This document shows positions 47,101 through 55,540 of a stretch of DNA of 64,000 nucleotides, piece after piece. The notes beneath the pieces are model-generated. The model saw only the letters and a list, made by a program, of their open reading frames with translations, was not told the origin of the DNA and did no database searches. The number at the start of each line of letters is the position of its first letter. Position 1 is the stretch's first letter. Source of the stretch: Megascapheus bottae (Eukaryota > Chordata > Mammalia > Rodentia > Geomyidae); NCBI GenBank assembly GCA_024803745.1, contig JANJXV010000037.1, forward strand, positions 8,519,501-8,583,500. The letters are read 5' to 3'. Made by a program: the position numbers and the translations under genes.

Positions 47101-49090
47101 GGGATGGCCTCAAGATCTCTAGAATTGAGGCTTAGTTCCACAAACAACTCAAAGTGGGGCTGTTCTAAGCTCAGATCTTTGACAAAATGGGAAAAATGTT
47201 GTCCTTTTAGGGTATGTAATAACCCTAGCTTCCAGAAACCAAGACCACCTGTCACAGAGACATTCTAAGCTCAGCTCAGTTGATGACACCAACCTACAGG
47301 TAAGATAAATGAAGCCTCAGAGGAGTCAAGTCACTTGCCCAAAGTACACAGCATGAAAGCAGGGAGGGGATGTGAAGGACATATAAGAGAGCCAATGCCA
47401 TTTACAATACCTTATACGTAGAACCTTTATGTTATTATAATATTAATCTATGACTGAAAGACAAAGATTATATCCTATTAGACCTAAAGTTAGCCACTGG
47501 ACATCTGACCTTATAGACAATTCAACAAATATTTAATAAGAAAATATTATGCATTACTCTCTAAATTAGGTGCTATTACAAGTCTTCCTGAGTGAAGTTT
47601 AGTAATACGTGAATTCCAGAGTTCAATCGGAATCCTTTACTTAATAGATGTGTGACCTTAAGAATGTTAGCTAAAATTCAAAATCTAAATTTCCTCATAC
47701 ATAAAATGAACATTGCATGTGCCTTACAAGATTTTTGTAACTATCAGCTAAATACTATTTATCAGCTATTTTTTATTATAAGCTCCATAAAAGCAATAAT
47801 TTTACTTACTTTTTCTTTTCTTCCATGTCCCTAGTGCTTTGCAAAAGGGTAAGGCACTATATTAATTATATTAAATAAGTATCTACTGAGTGAAATGAAA
47901 ATAAATACACAGCAGGAGTGGGAGTGGCAACATCCCCGTGAACATGCTCCAGTGCCACAAATTCTTCACTGGGTGGACACAGTGAGCCTTGTTATCCACA
48001 ATACAGGTGAAGAACAGGGCTGGAGAAGCCTTACCCATGAGATGGCATCCCACAGGGTATTTGGGGAGACATGAGTAGACATCCACTGGAAAGCATCCTT
48101 CCATCCATGTGACTTTGGGCCCCTGTTCCTGCTTGGGCCTTGCTGGCCTGACCTAGATGATTCAATTACAGGTTCTTAAATTCTGTCCAAAATGGAGGCA
48201 AAGAGAGGCCAGGGGGGAACACATGTGAAGGAATGGCAAAGTCTTACCTGTCAAGACTGGGCACAGGGGTCAGCAAGGTGGAGGAGGTTGCCTGAGAAGC
48301 ATCTGGACTGGTGGGTTTGGGGGTTACCCCCCGGAAGTCAGGTCCCACATGACGGGGAAAAACTGTTCAGAAAAGAGATCAGTCACTTCAACAGGACAAG
48401 AGTGAGGAAAAGGTGGCCTCACTGGCATTTGTCTCTGCAGTGACTCTTCTCTGCAGTGACTCACTTTTATTTTTTTTGTTTTTTTGCAATGCTGGGATTT
48501 GAGCCCAGGTCCTCTAACATTCTAGGCAAGTGCTCCACCATTGATCATATCCTCAGCTCTCGCAATGGTTCTTAAACAAAGGCACACACGGAACCCTTTA
48601 GCCTAGGAGAGATTCCAGGATATCACTCCAGAAAGTCACACACACCAATAAGCAGGCCTTTTCAAGGTGCGAAAAGTTCCTCATGTAATTAAGATGCCAT
48701 CTGAGTAACAACCTTAGTTCTAAGACGCCCATCATATACTCTCTCCTCACATGCTATGCATTTGGGTCTAAGTTCATATTTTGGCTTTTTCACCATTTCC
48801 TCTAGTCCTCTTTCATTGGCTCCCCTTCCTAGATGGAGTGCCACGCCTCCCCCGAATCTAAGCTCCACCCATCCTCCCGACACTACCCACTCTCAGATTC
48901 CATCCGCCCAGACGTCAAGAACGTAGTCCCGCCCCTCCGCCGGGGCCCCGCCCTCCTCCGCCGGGGCCCCGCCCACTCGCGCTTTGGCGGCTTCCCCACA
49001 CCACCCCTCCAGTTCAGGCTTCGCGGCCTGCGGATGCTCGCTGTTCAGACGCCCCTCACCTCGGCCCAGGAGCCCCGTCAGGCGCCACAT
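34950..49090 (-). CDS. DELE1: DELE1 mitochondrial stress-relay protein (twelve coding exons, complete)
   Basis: CDS is the complement of twelve exons: 49060-49090, 48248-48362, 48035-48152, 46116-46260, 45043-45204, 44691-44770, 44506-44602, 41433-41575, 39109-39267, 38924-39016, 36158-36314 and 34950-35176. They join in frame to 508 aa (human 515). DELE1 is imported into mitochondria. On stress it is cut by OMA1 or stalls in import, and the C-terminal part acts in the cytosol to activate HRI (EIF2AK1) and the integrated stress response. Visible features are an N-terminal targeting region ([10 protein letters not shown]), a hydrophobic stretch near 89-98 and TPR/SEL1-like helices at about 235-430. 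By alignment, the residue reported as the human OMA1 cut (His142, from memory) is His141 here. The C-terminus ends LVRLGFG as in human. All junctions have GT/AG on the minus strand. Confidence 0.96.
35177..36157 (-). other. DELE1: DELE1 intron 11
   Basis: About 1 kb. It holds a reverse ID-like SINE (35568-35751), a reverse B1-like unit (35754-35870, gagatagggttttgctacat ... tcccaagtgctgagattgga) and an MIR-like piece near 35880-36010. Confidence 0.85.
35568..35751 (-). mobile_element. ID-like long SINE, reverse
   Basis: gccagtcctggggcttgaac ... ctctaccactaggccaaact; an A/T-rich (TTTA)n lies on its tail side. Confidence 0.87.
36158..36314 (-). CDS. DELE1: DELE1 coding exon 11 (last TPR/SEL1-like unit)
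   Basis: This exon (residues 382-433 plus one base) encodes [40 protein letters not shown] and [12 protein letters not shown]. Two in-frame donors six nucleotides apart are possible: after 36158 (CAG|gtggag) or after 36152 (GAG|gtacaa). The first was chosen because its length fits better; the second adds Gly-Gly. Confidence 0.9.
37001..37213. repeat. Compound (GAAA)n(GA)n(GGAA)n(GAAA)n microsatellite
   Basis: About 210 nt of pure purine on the plus strand in four blocks; lies just 5' of a composite SINE. Confidence 0.97.
37213..37450 (+). mobile_element. Composite SINE
   Basis: caggtcaggcactgtggctc ... ctgagttcaaggctcacaaa. Confidence 0.82.
37851..38055 (-). mobile_element. Composite SINE, reverse
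   Basis: ttctgcgggtattagagcct ... cccagtagctaggattacag. Confidence 0.75.
38924..39016 (-). CDS. DELE1: DELE1 coding exon 10 (TPR/SEL1-like unit)
   Basis: This 93-nt exon (residues 351-381) encodes [20 protein letters not shown], then [11 protein letters not shown]. It is split from exon 9 by a 92-nt intron. The region was recognised from the protein match, since its open frame is interrupted at both exon ends. Confidence 0.94.
39109..39267 (-). CDS. DELE1: DELE1 coding exon 9 (TPR/SEL1-like unit)
   Basis: This 159-nt exon (residues 298-350) encodes [40 protein letters not shown] and [13 protein letters not shown]. Both splice sites are strong (gcctcag| and |gtaagt) and both ends are phase 0. 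Confidence 0.95.
39310..39512 (-). mobile_element. ID-like long SINE, reverse, 43 bp from DELE1 exon 9
   Basis: tgcctgtcctgatgcttgaa ... ctctactactaggccccagt; poly(T) tail faces the exon. Confidence 0.85.
39763..39990 (+). mobile_element. Composite SINE
   Basis: caagcaccagtggctcatgt ... cagttcaaacctcaagacct. Confidence 0.75.
40100..40325. repeat. Alternating purine-pyrimidine TATACA/CACATA tract
   Basis: Long alternating YR sequence (tatatatatacattgtgtat ... cacatatatacacatacata) likely to be structurally flexible. Confidence 0.8.
40784..41013 (-). mobile_element. Composite SINE, reverse
   Basis: ctgtcagtcgtggggcttga ... cttgagtagctaggattaca; a second B1-like fragment continues to 41148. 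Confidence 0.8.
41149..41221. repeat. (GT)n microsatellite with GGT interruptions
   Basis: 36 repeat units with three regular GG interruptions near the end. Confidence 0.96.
41433..41575 (-). CDS. DELE1: DELE1 coding exon 8 (first TPR/SEL1-like unit)
   Basis: This 143-nt exon (residues 250-297) encodes [40 protein letters not shown] and GTPRNLSK. The A..YFQKAA..G...AQYN.G..YE.G.GT pattern is the SEL1-like TPR signature. Confidence 0.95.
42211..42393 (+). mobile_element. ID-like long SINE
   Basis: ggctgggagcatggcctagt ... attaaaggcccaggaatggg. Confidence 0.85.
43120..43690 (+). mobile_element. L2 LINE 3' end
   Basis: Ordered matches to the L2 end: 'aggacctttgcatttgctgt', 'ttaggtctttcagcaaggac', 'tgaaattatctgtcactttt', 'actatatccccagcaccttt' and terminal 'ttatgaatgaat'. 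Confidence 0.75.
44506..44602 (-). CDS. DELE1: DELE1 coding exon 7
   Basis: This 97-nt exon (residues 218-249 plus one base) encodes [20 protein letters not shown], then [12 protein letters not shown]. It lies only 88 nt from exon 6. The amphipathic helix [18 protein letters not shown] opens the helical repeat region and is almost invariant with human. Confidence 0.94.
44691..44770 (-). CDS. DELE1: DELE1 coding exon 6
   Basis: This 80-nt exon (residues 191-217) encodes [20 protein letters not shown], then QAPGENK. It is bounded by ccttgcag| and |gtatta. It corresponds to human GDFGFLHASSSIESEAKP...TGEK. Confidence 0.9.
45043..45204 (-). CDS. DELE1: DELE1 coding exon 5 (spans the stress-cleavage region)
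   Basis: This 162-nt exon (residues 137-190) encodes [37 protein letters not shown] and [17 protein letters not shown]. It is Pro/Ser-rich and probably disordered. His141 aligns to human His142, the reported site of OMA1 cleavage as I recall it; Ile after the His in human is Val here. Confidence 0.92.
45205..46115 (-). other. DELE1: DELE1 intron 4
   Basis: 0.9 kb; a reverse MIR covers about 45540-45775 (aacatttattataggttaga ... ttttacagatggagaaactc). The rest is unique. Confidence 0.8.
46116..46260 (-). CDS. DELE1: DELE1 coding exon 4
   Basis: This 145-nt exon (residues 89-136) has acceptor tttctcag| and donor T|gtgagt. It encodes [38 protein letters not shown] and [10 protein letters not shown]. 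The first ten residues are hydrophobic; the exon otherwise matches human closely, with one residue fewer in the AECSW region. Confidence 0.94.
46261..48034 (-). other. DELE1: DELE1 intron 3
   Basis: 1.8 kb with an L2-like piece near 46390-46530, reverse MIR near 47280-47370 and forward MIR near 47600-47720; no young SINE. Confidence 0.8.
48035..48152 (-). CDS. DELE1: DELE1 coding exon 3
   Basis: This 118-nt exon has acceptor catctag| and donor |gtaagg. It encodes [16 protein letters not shown], then [20 protein letters not shown] and AISW. The [10 protein letters not shown]...[10 protein letters not shown] block is a DELE1 hallmark. The exon is open in three frames over part of its length, so it is easy to miss. 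Confidence 0.93.
48248..48362 (-). CDS. DELE1: DELE1 coding exon 2
   Basis: This 115-nt exon lies between gaacag| and |gtaaga. It encodes [20 protein letters not shown], then [18 protein letters not shown]. It aligns without gaps to the human LPRTLGPSLWRVTPKSTSP...LVPVPNLD segment. Confidence 0.93.
48363..49059 (-). other. DELE1: DELE1 intron 1
   Basis: 0.7 kb. A tRNA-like SINE fragment lies at 48468-48561 (gctgggatttgagcccaggt); the exon-1 side carries GC boxes and the CRE-like core. Confidence 0.85.
48934..48975. repeat. 21-bp tandem duplication carrying GC boxes
   Basis: Two head-to-tail copies of a unit starting CCTCCGCCGGGGCCCCGCCC occupy 48934-48954 and 48955-48975. Each copy holds a CCCCGCCC Sp1-type box. 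They lie about 85 bp inside DELE1 intron 1. Confidence 0.85.
49060..49090 (-). CDS. DELE1: DELE1 coding exon 1 (start codon, targeting peptide start)
   Basis: The 31 coding nt give [10 protein letters not shown] plus one base, ending at a strong G|gtgagg donor. The start has G at -3. Arg/Leu-rich and free of acidic residues, as expected for a mitochondrial presequence. Human reads MWRLPGLLGR. Confidence 0.93.
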
Positions 49091-49107
49091 GTCCCGGCAG
49101 GCACCAT
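49078..49107 (-). other. Nine-codon upstream ORF overlapping the DELE1 start
   Basis: The ATG at 49107 opens MVPAGTCGA and stops at TGA (49078-49080), 10 nt past the DELE1 AUG triplet and in another frame. Its context is moderate (T at -3, G at +4). Ribosomes using it would pass the DELE1 start. Confidence 0.5.
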
Positions 49108-49135
49108 AGAAAGCACGCGGCCGAAAAAAACGAAG

Positions 49136-49144
49136 CTATACCAT
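49136..49144 (-). other. Two-codon upstream ORF of DELE1 (ATG GTA TAG)
   Basis: On the minus strand an ATG begins within the 3' arm of the hairpin and is followed by GTA and TAG. It would be a minimal uORF if transcription starts upstream of it. Confidence 0.45.
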
Positions 49145-49170
49145 AGGCCGGCGGCTGGAGCCGGCCTATG
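49142..49170 (-). promoter_or_regulatory. Perfect 11-bp inverted repeat in the DELE1 leader/promoter
   Basis: CATAGGCCGGC (49142-49152) is the exact reverse complement of GCCGGCCTATG (49160-49170), with a 7-nt spacer. It sits 52 nt upstream of the DELE1 ATG. In RNA it would form a very stable stem-loop. Confidence 0.8.
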
Positions 49171-49834
49171 TGGAGGGTCCTTAGTGACCGAGTCTCAACC
49201 CAGACTCATCCAGCCAATCAGCAAACATCCCAACCGGAAGTAGTCTCTTAGCGAGAGGAAGTAGGGGTGTGGGCGTGTCCGGGCCTGCGGAGGTGAGCCG
49301 CGGCAAGGGCATGGGGGTGTTGGCTTGGGAAGAGATTTGCCTGGCCGCTCCCCCTGGCACGGGAAGCTGCTGGTGACGAAGCCGAACCCGAAAGGATCAG
49401 GCTGGAGCGGCCTCTGTGGAGGAAGAATGGAAAAACTGCGCAGGCCCCACGGCTTCGGGAGACGAAGTATGCGGGCTGAACCTTAGGGCCTTGGGGTAGA
49501 AGCTGCAGTCTGGGCAGGGCGTCACAGGCTGTGGTTCAGAGATGCCAGGCCCCCGTAACTGGAAGGCCAGAAATGCCCTGCAGGGCAGCGTGTAGATTCC
49601 ACGGTTCAGATACGGCCCAGCTCTGCCTGCCTTATCGTTCAACTTCAACCCCACCGTTCCCTTGCCCTGGGCCTTTCCTCTGCTCAAAGGTGGGGTTATA
49701 TTAAAATCATTTCTACCAGTTCTTCCCGGTCTGATGAACCTAATGAGACTTCTCAGTTGCTGGGGATTCAACAGTCCTATTCATCAGATCCCTGGAGTAC
49801 AGACCCAGCCAATACTAATTTTGGTATTAAAGAA

Positions 49835-50017
49835 TAGCAGTCTGTAGCCTGGTGGTGGAGTACTTGCCTCGCATGCACGAAACCCTTGGTTCGATGCCTC
49901 GGTACTACATACACAGAAAAAGTGGTGCTGTGGCTCAAGTGGTAGAGCGCTAGCCTTGAGCAAACTTGTCCAAGGACAGTGCCCTGAGTTCAAGCCCCAG
50001 GACTGGCAAAAATAAAT
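49835..50017 (+). mobile_element. ID-like long SINE
   Basis: cagtctgtagcctggtggtg ... gttcaagccccaggactggc; slightly deleted. Confidence 0.82.
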
Positions 50018-50029
50018 AAGAAGAATAAG

Positions 50030-50246
50030 AATAGCGGTCTGGTGGCTCACATCTGCAATCCTAGCTACTCAAGATTCTGAGATCTGGAGAACAGAGGTTC
50101 CAAGTTAGCCCAGGGGTAGAAAATTCTGAAAGAATCAATTTCAGTTAACCATTAAAAAGCTGAGCTAGAGGCATGGCTCAAGTGGTAGAATGCTAGCAAT
50201 TGAGAGTGAAGCCTTGAGGTCAAGGCTTTGTATTTGTAAACAAAAA
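50030..50246 (+). mobile_element. Composite SINE
   Basis: cggtctggtggctcacatct ... gaggtcaaggctttgtattt; directly follows the preceding SINE. Confidence 0.75.
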
Positions 50247-50519
50247 CAAAAAGTTCCCCTGTCACCACACTTAAATCTGTGAAGATAAAAGCTCAGATTC
50301 AAACATAAGTTGTTGAGATTTCCCTTCCTCTTACCTCAGATATGTAACTTTTAAGGGGATAAAAGTCTATTGAGATAAACAAGTACTGGATGTGCCTACT
50401 TTTAGGCCTAGGCATGTGGTGTGAAACATATTTGAGAACTTTTGAGCCATATGGTCAGCCACCATCCTAAGATCTGAGAAAAGATGGATCAGGAAGATTT
50501 TGTGATTTTCAGAAATCTA

Positions 50520-50735
50520 TGGTCCAGTGGATTGAGTGGACTGTAGTCTCATACATGTGAGTTTGAATTTCAGCTTTTCTTTTATCTAAGGGTCTTGAAC
50601 CACACCAAGTCTCTGAGTCTATAAAATGTCAAAAAAAAAAATCTCATGCAATGTTTTAAGGCATAAATAAAATATTGTATAAATGCTTAACATACTTCTT
50701 GGTCCATAGTAAGAGCCCAATAAATGCAAATTACT
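50520..50735 (+). mobile_element. MIR element
   Basis: ccaagtctctgagtctataa ... ggtccatagtaagagcccaa. Confidence 0.6.
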
Positions 50736-50999
50736 ATTAATCATAGTAGTGGAGGAGGTTAATAGGCAAATGTAAAACATGGTGTTTTAGAAGCATGGAC
50801 AATTAAGGAGATACCATGGAAATATTTGGAGAAGTGGTTGCATTTGAGCTAGGCCTTTAAATATGAGTAAGTTTGTCAGGTAAAGGAAGAAAAACATACG
50901 TAAAAGAAACAAAGGTCCAGGAACCTGAAGAACTATCCAGAAATATCCTTGGCTTGGGGATTCATAGCAGCCACCTTCTGCATTCATTGTGTTCCTACC

Positions 51000-51360
51000 T
51001 CAAAATAACAAGTGTGCTAGCTTGGCTCTCTTCCTTCTGGAACTTCTGTAGCCTTCAGTCTGTTTGTAATTGGCTTTCTTCAAGGCTCAGCCTCACAGCT
51101 CTGCCATCAAGATTTCCTTAACTGTTTGAGCCCTCACTAGTCTCTGCTTTTCCAGATCCCTGTAGCACTTCATTTCTTATTACACAGTCCAGCAGTAATT
51201 ATATGTTGTCTTCTTATCTAATTATCTCATTTAGGTAAGTCTAGTCTCCCCAGTTCCCTCCTTAAGGGTAGGAATGACATTTTCCTATTTTCTGTCCCAC
51301 ATAGGGCTTGACATAACAGTTGGCACACAGAGTATGTTCATAATGCCTGTTGACTTGATG
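51000..51360 (+). mobile_element. L2 LINE 3' end
   Basis: cccctt-type order: 'ttcaaggctcagcctcacag', 'ccctgtagcacttcatttct', 'aagggtaggaatgacatttt', 'cataatgcctgttgactt'. Confidence 0.7.
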
Positions 51361-51699
51361 GTATGTATATCTTGTTCTGGGGTGATTACAGCCAAGAATA
51401 CCTGACCCCAAGATTTGCTGATTTGAGTGAGTGAAAATGTACTCACTCCACATACATTATATCCTTAATATTGGTAGGTACATGGCCCCAAGGAGACATT
51501 CATTGAGGAAAAACTGTGAATGCTCAGGATGCCTAGATTTCAGTAGTGTACTTCAGATGCTTGTGATTCATTTTTCCCATAACACTTCTCAACTTTCACT
51601 AAAGATATGCTATTTCCCAACAAATCTCAGACTTTTACTTTAGCACTTCAATTAGCTTATATTTTGCCTTGCAGACATCATTTGCTTTTTTGAAGGGGT

Positions 51700-51723
51700 G
51701 ATTGATTGATTGATTGATTGATT
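51700..51723. repeat. (GATT)6 microsatellite
   Basis: Six perfect GATT units. Confidence 0.9.
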
Positions 51724-52035
51724 TAACAAAACTTAGGACAGAGAAACAGAAGATCACACAATTTAAACACAAATGTTCATAAAACTGAGCTCTGGGCTTC
51801 CCATCAGCTGAGCTGAATAAAGTACTTGTGTGGGGGAATTAAAATTTCTTTGTTTTTGAAATTCCTTTTGATTAAAAAAAAATTTGACCACACTTGATCA
51901 AAACTGAATGTAATGAGTCCTTGAGTAAGGCAGGCTTATTGTATACATAAATCATTTTGAGGGTCCTTGTTTAAAGCTTGTTGAATGGTTTTGAAGAAGA
52001 CAAGGTGCCTTCTCCATGTCAATAACAACAAAATG

Positions 52036-52291
52036 TTCTAAGTGTGGTGGCTCACACCTGGAACTTTAACTATTCATCAGGTGGAGATCTGGAGGATCAT
52101 ATTTCAAGGCAGATGTAGCAAAACAATTTTTGAGATTAGAGACCCCATATTAGCCAATAAAAAGTTGTATGTACCTGGCATTCATGCTCCATGCCCATAA
52201 TCCTTGCTACTCAGAAGATTGAGCACTAGCCTTGAGCATGGAGAGGCTCAGGGAGATCCCAGGCCCCGAGTTCAAGTCCCAGGATCAGAAA
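52036..52291 (+). mobile_element. Composite SINE, rearranged
   Basis: ctaagtgtggtggctcacac ... cgagttcaagtcccaggatc; ends in a purine microsatellite. Confidence 0.7.
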
Positions 52292-52364
52292 AAAGAAGAA
52301 GGAGAAGGGGAAGGAGAAGGAGAAGAAGAGGAGGAGGAGGAGGAGGACGATGACGACGACGACT
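52292..52364. repeat. (GAA/GGA)n then (GAC)n trinucleotide tract
   Basis: AGAAGG and GGA units change to GACGAC at the end; a Glu/Asp-like frame here is repeat-derived. Confidence 0.93.
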
Positions 52365-52585
52365 TAGCTTTAAGATTTGTGGTTCAAAGCTAGCACAGGC
52401 ACATGATTTCAAAAGACTTCCAATTGACCAGCAAAAAGCTGGAGCTGGAGGTAGAACACCAGTCATGAGTGATTTAAAAAATAATAAAAATAGAAGAAGC
52501 TGAAAGCTAAGCAAGATTAAGAGGCCCTAGATTCAAGCTCCAGTGCCAACACCAAAAGTAAAAGGATGGGGGAGGGAAGGCTAAG

Positions 52586-52768
52586 GGGCCAGGAGTGTGA
52601 CCTAGTGGTAGAGTGCTTGCCTAGCATGCAGGAAGCCCTTGGTTAGATTCCTTGGTACCACATACACAGAAAAGCCTGAAAGTGGTACTGTGACTCAGGG
52701 AGTAGAGCACTAGCCTTGAGAAAACCCAAGGACAGTGCTCAGGCCCTGAGTTCAAACTTCAAACCTAG
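52586..52768 (+). mobile_element. ID-like long SINE
   Basis: aggggccaggagtgtgacct ... gagttcaaacttcaaaccta; the expected A-tail is replaced by a C run. Confidence 0.85.
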
Positions 52769-52787
52769 CCCCCCCCCCCCCCCGCCC
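52769..52787. repeat. Poly(C) tract
   Basis: Fifteen C, then GCCC; an A run follows. The opposite strand could form a G-quadruplex. Confidence 0.9.
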
Positions 52788-53364
52788 AAAAAAAGGCTTA
52801 AGTTATAGCCTACCTTCCTAGCAAGGGCAATGTCCCGAATTCAAACCTATTGCTGCCCAAGAAAATGATGAGGCAAAAAGTTATTGGTTTTACTGTATGT
52901 CTACAGAAATCTGGGACCATCAGGAAACCATCTGAGGAGTTGATCGTTAGAGCAGCTGGAATCCTCACTGTCAGACCAGGTTACCTATTCAGTGCAGCCC
53001 TAAGGAGCACTCTCAGAATAGAAACCTTGTTTCCTTCACCTTAGGCGTTGCCTGTTACCTGAACTGTCCTGGCTCCTAACCATCAGCTATTCTCTTCTGT
53101 TCCCAAGCTTTATGTTGTTAGAATATGGCCAAAAGTCAAAATCTCTCAACAAAAATAAGCTAACATTGGGAACCTATTGACCTGTATCCGGTTAATTACC
53201 TCTTATGATATGTACACATGGATTGTGTACCCATCACAGAGAGTGCTCAACATTTATTGTTCCTTCACTTTTATAGATGATTTTCATTAAACATATGAGA
53301 GCACATATTCAATGCTAGAGAATGCCCTCAATATAGAACAACTTCTAAGAAATGGATCTGGCCA

Positions 53365-53600
53365 AATACTTACGCTTCGTGTCTATTATCCTAGCTCCTT
53401 AGTAGGCTGAGATCTGAAGAAAACCAGCCCAGGAAGGAATGTCTGTGGGACTCTTACCTCCAATTAACCACCAAAAACCTGGACGTAGAACTGTGGCTCA
53501 AAGTGGTAGAGCAGTGAGCAATAGCCTTCAGCACAAAAGCTCAAAGACAGTGCTGAATTCCAGTGCCATGACTGATAAATAAGTAAATAAATAGATAAAT
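53365..53600 (+). mobile_element. Composite SINE with (AAAT)n tail
   Basis: atacttacgcttcgtgtcta ... gaattccagtgccatgactg, then AAGTAAATAAATAGATAAAT. Confidence 0.75.
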
Positions 53601-53689
53601 GGATCTGGTCCTTGCTTCACATAGAAAACTGCACAGCAGGCCAAAGAAGTTACTAGGCAATTAAAATACAAAATGGCATTTGGTATTTA

Positions 53690-54035
53690 TTGTAACATAA
53701 CAAATACTCCAAAACTTAGTAACTTAAAATAATCATTTCATTGTCTCTTGCAGTTTTGCAAATTGGGGTCAGCTAGACAATGTTGCTCACCTCACTTGGG
53801 GTCTCTCGTGGAGTTGCAGTCCAATTGCACAGGAGTTGTAGGAAAATAACCAGAGCACTGGAATGGATGGCCTTTACCCATATGTCTCTGGATCTTTCTG
53901 CTCCACATGATCTATCCAGTTGGCTAGCTGAACTTCTTGTATCATGGCTTCAAGCTCCCAGTCGTACAAAGGTGGGAGTTGCTACCCTGGTTCAGAAACC
54001 TATGCAGCATTCCTTCTCCTGCACTCCAGCCCAGA
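53690..54035 (+). mobile_element. Ancient interspersed repeat, family not named
   Basis: The pattern aacataacaaatactccaaa, acttagtaacttaaaataat and tctcttgcagttttgcaaat recalls a widespread old mammalian repeat. I cannot assign it securely. Confidence 0.4.
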
Positions 54036-54183
54036 ATCAGTGTAAGAAGGGAAGACAGAAGAGGTCATGAATACAGGGAAGTGTGGTTCTTTGGAGACTG
54101 GAGACTTCTATAGCAGGAAATGCACCGGTGCAGTGAGAACACCCAGGGGAGGCTTATACCTACGTATAGAAATCAAGATGACT

Positions 54184-54382
54184 GGCGGAGAGTTTGGCCT
54201 AGTGTTAAAGTGCTTGCCTAGCATGCACAAAGACCTGGGTTCAATTCCTTGGTACCACATACGTAGAAAAAAGCTGGAAGTGGTGCTGAGGCTCAAGTGG
54301 TAGAGCTCTATCCCTGAGAAAAGTCCAAGGACAGTGCTCAGGCCCTGAGTTCAAGCCCCACAACTGGCAAAAAAAAAAAAAA
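54184..54382 (+). mobile_element. ID-like long SINE
   Basis: ggagagtttggcctagtgtt ... gttcaagccccacaactggc. Confidence 0.87.
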
Positions 54383-54414
<32 letters not shown>

Positions 54415-54416
54415 AA
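54369..54416. repeat. A-run plus (GAAA)n at SINE tail
   Basis: About 16 A, then nine GAAA units. Confidence 0.95.
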
Positions 54417-55379
54417 TCAGGATGACTTTTTGGAAGCAGTGACACCCATACTGACTAAACTTTGTGATGAAGTCTAGGAGCTGGGTAGGGGAGGAAGAGG
54501 AAGGGAAAGCATACTTTAGATATTCAGAAGTGCTAGTGCAAAGCTCCAGCGAGGCAAATAAAGCATAATTTAAGATCACTGTGACCTACAGAGGGAGTGG
54601 GGGTGGGGTTGGACTAGGAGAGTGATAGACTTGGGGTGTGGAGAGGTAAATAGTGATAGATCATAAAGCCTCAAAAGCCCTGAAGTTATCTGGACTCTGT
54701 CTGAGGGCAAGGAACACCTAGGAAGGGTGTCATTAGGGAAGTGACTAAATAAATTGTAGAATAAAGAAGGTCAAGTCTTGATTTTTCACCCTGTCTCTTC
54801 TAGTCCAGTGACCTCTCCTTCATCAGTAGAAGGCTGACAAAGCGTGCTTTCACATGAGGGTCATGCATGGGGGCTTCTAGCAACACTTCAGCAATGATCC
54901 CAGTCCTTTTTGCTTTTTATTAGTGGCCATTTTAGAATGCAAGTTCTCTTGTATAAATGTTTTCTTTTGTTTCATTTATTTTTCCAAGAATGTGCTGCAG
55001 AAAACCTGCTGCCTGGTGGGAATGCAGACATGGATTGGTCAGGTGGTCAAACAATTTATACTTAAGTGTGAAGTGTGGTAAGGAAGAGCCTGCTGGCAGA
55101 GAGCAGGATCATGCTGAGCCCAGTGGACTTGACCCCTCAGATAAGGAGATATATGAAATTGAAATTATCTTTTCATTACCCACAAAAAGATAATGTAGGA
55201 AAGGGCAGAGAAGGTCGTTGAAAAAGCTCCTACTCTAGTGAAAAGTCAAATAGTACTAAAGGTTTATTCTAAAAAGCAGCAGACCTCTGCCACACACTCT
55301 CAACCCTCTGAGTCCTGCTCCCTAGGGCAAACATTTTCAATTCTTTGAAGTGTTAGGAAGCAGTGCAGAGGTTCTGGAA

Positions 55380-55540
55380 TTGGCTGTCTGGTATCTAACA
55401 CAGCTCACTCACTGACCAGCCAGGCTCTCTTGGTCAAATAACTATAACATCTTTTTCCCTGTGTTTCTTCATCTATAAGATGAGACTGTGATAACTCTAA
55501 CCTTTGGGTGAAGTCTGTGCCAGGCACAGAGCCAGTGAGT
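55380..55540 (+). mobile_element. MIR element
   Basis: ccctgtgtttcttcatctat followed by aagatgagactgtgataact. Confidence 0.7.

Larger units (their letters stand above)
48890..49460 (-). promoter_or_regulatory. DELE1: DELE1 CpG-rich promoter region
   Basis: CpG and GC content rise sharply over exon 1, the start of intron 1 and the upstream side. Motifs seen are a CCAAT box (49214-49218), an ETS/GABP-type ACCGGAAGTA (49233-49242), a palindromic GACGTC CRE-like core (48911-48916) and two CCCCGCCC GC boxes inside a 21-bp tandem duplication. A further inverted CCAAT lies at 48815-48819. There is no TATA box. This is the usual make-up of a housekeeping nuclear gene for a mitochondrial protein. The start site probably lies near 49140-49200. 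Confidence 0.75.

Noticed and set aside
48833..49243. 136-codon plus-strand open frame over the DELE1 promoter
   Set aside because: Lies antisense to DELE1 exon 1 in CpG-rich DNA; low-complexity Pro/Arg composition and no homology recognised.
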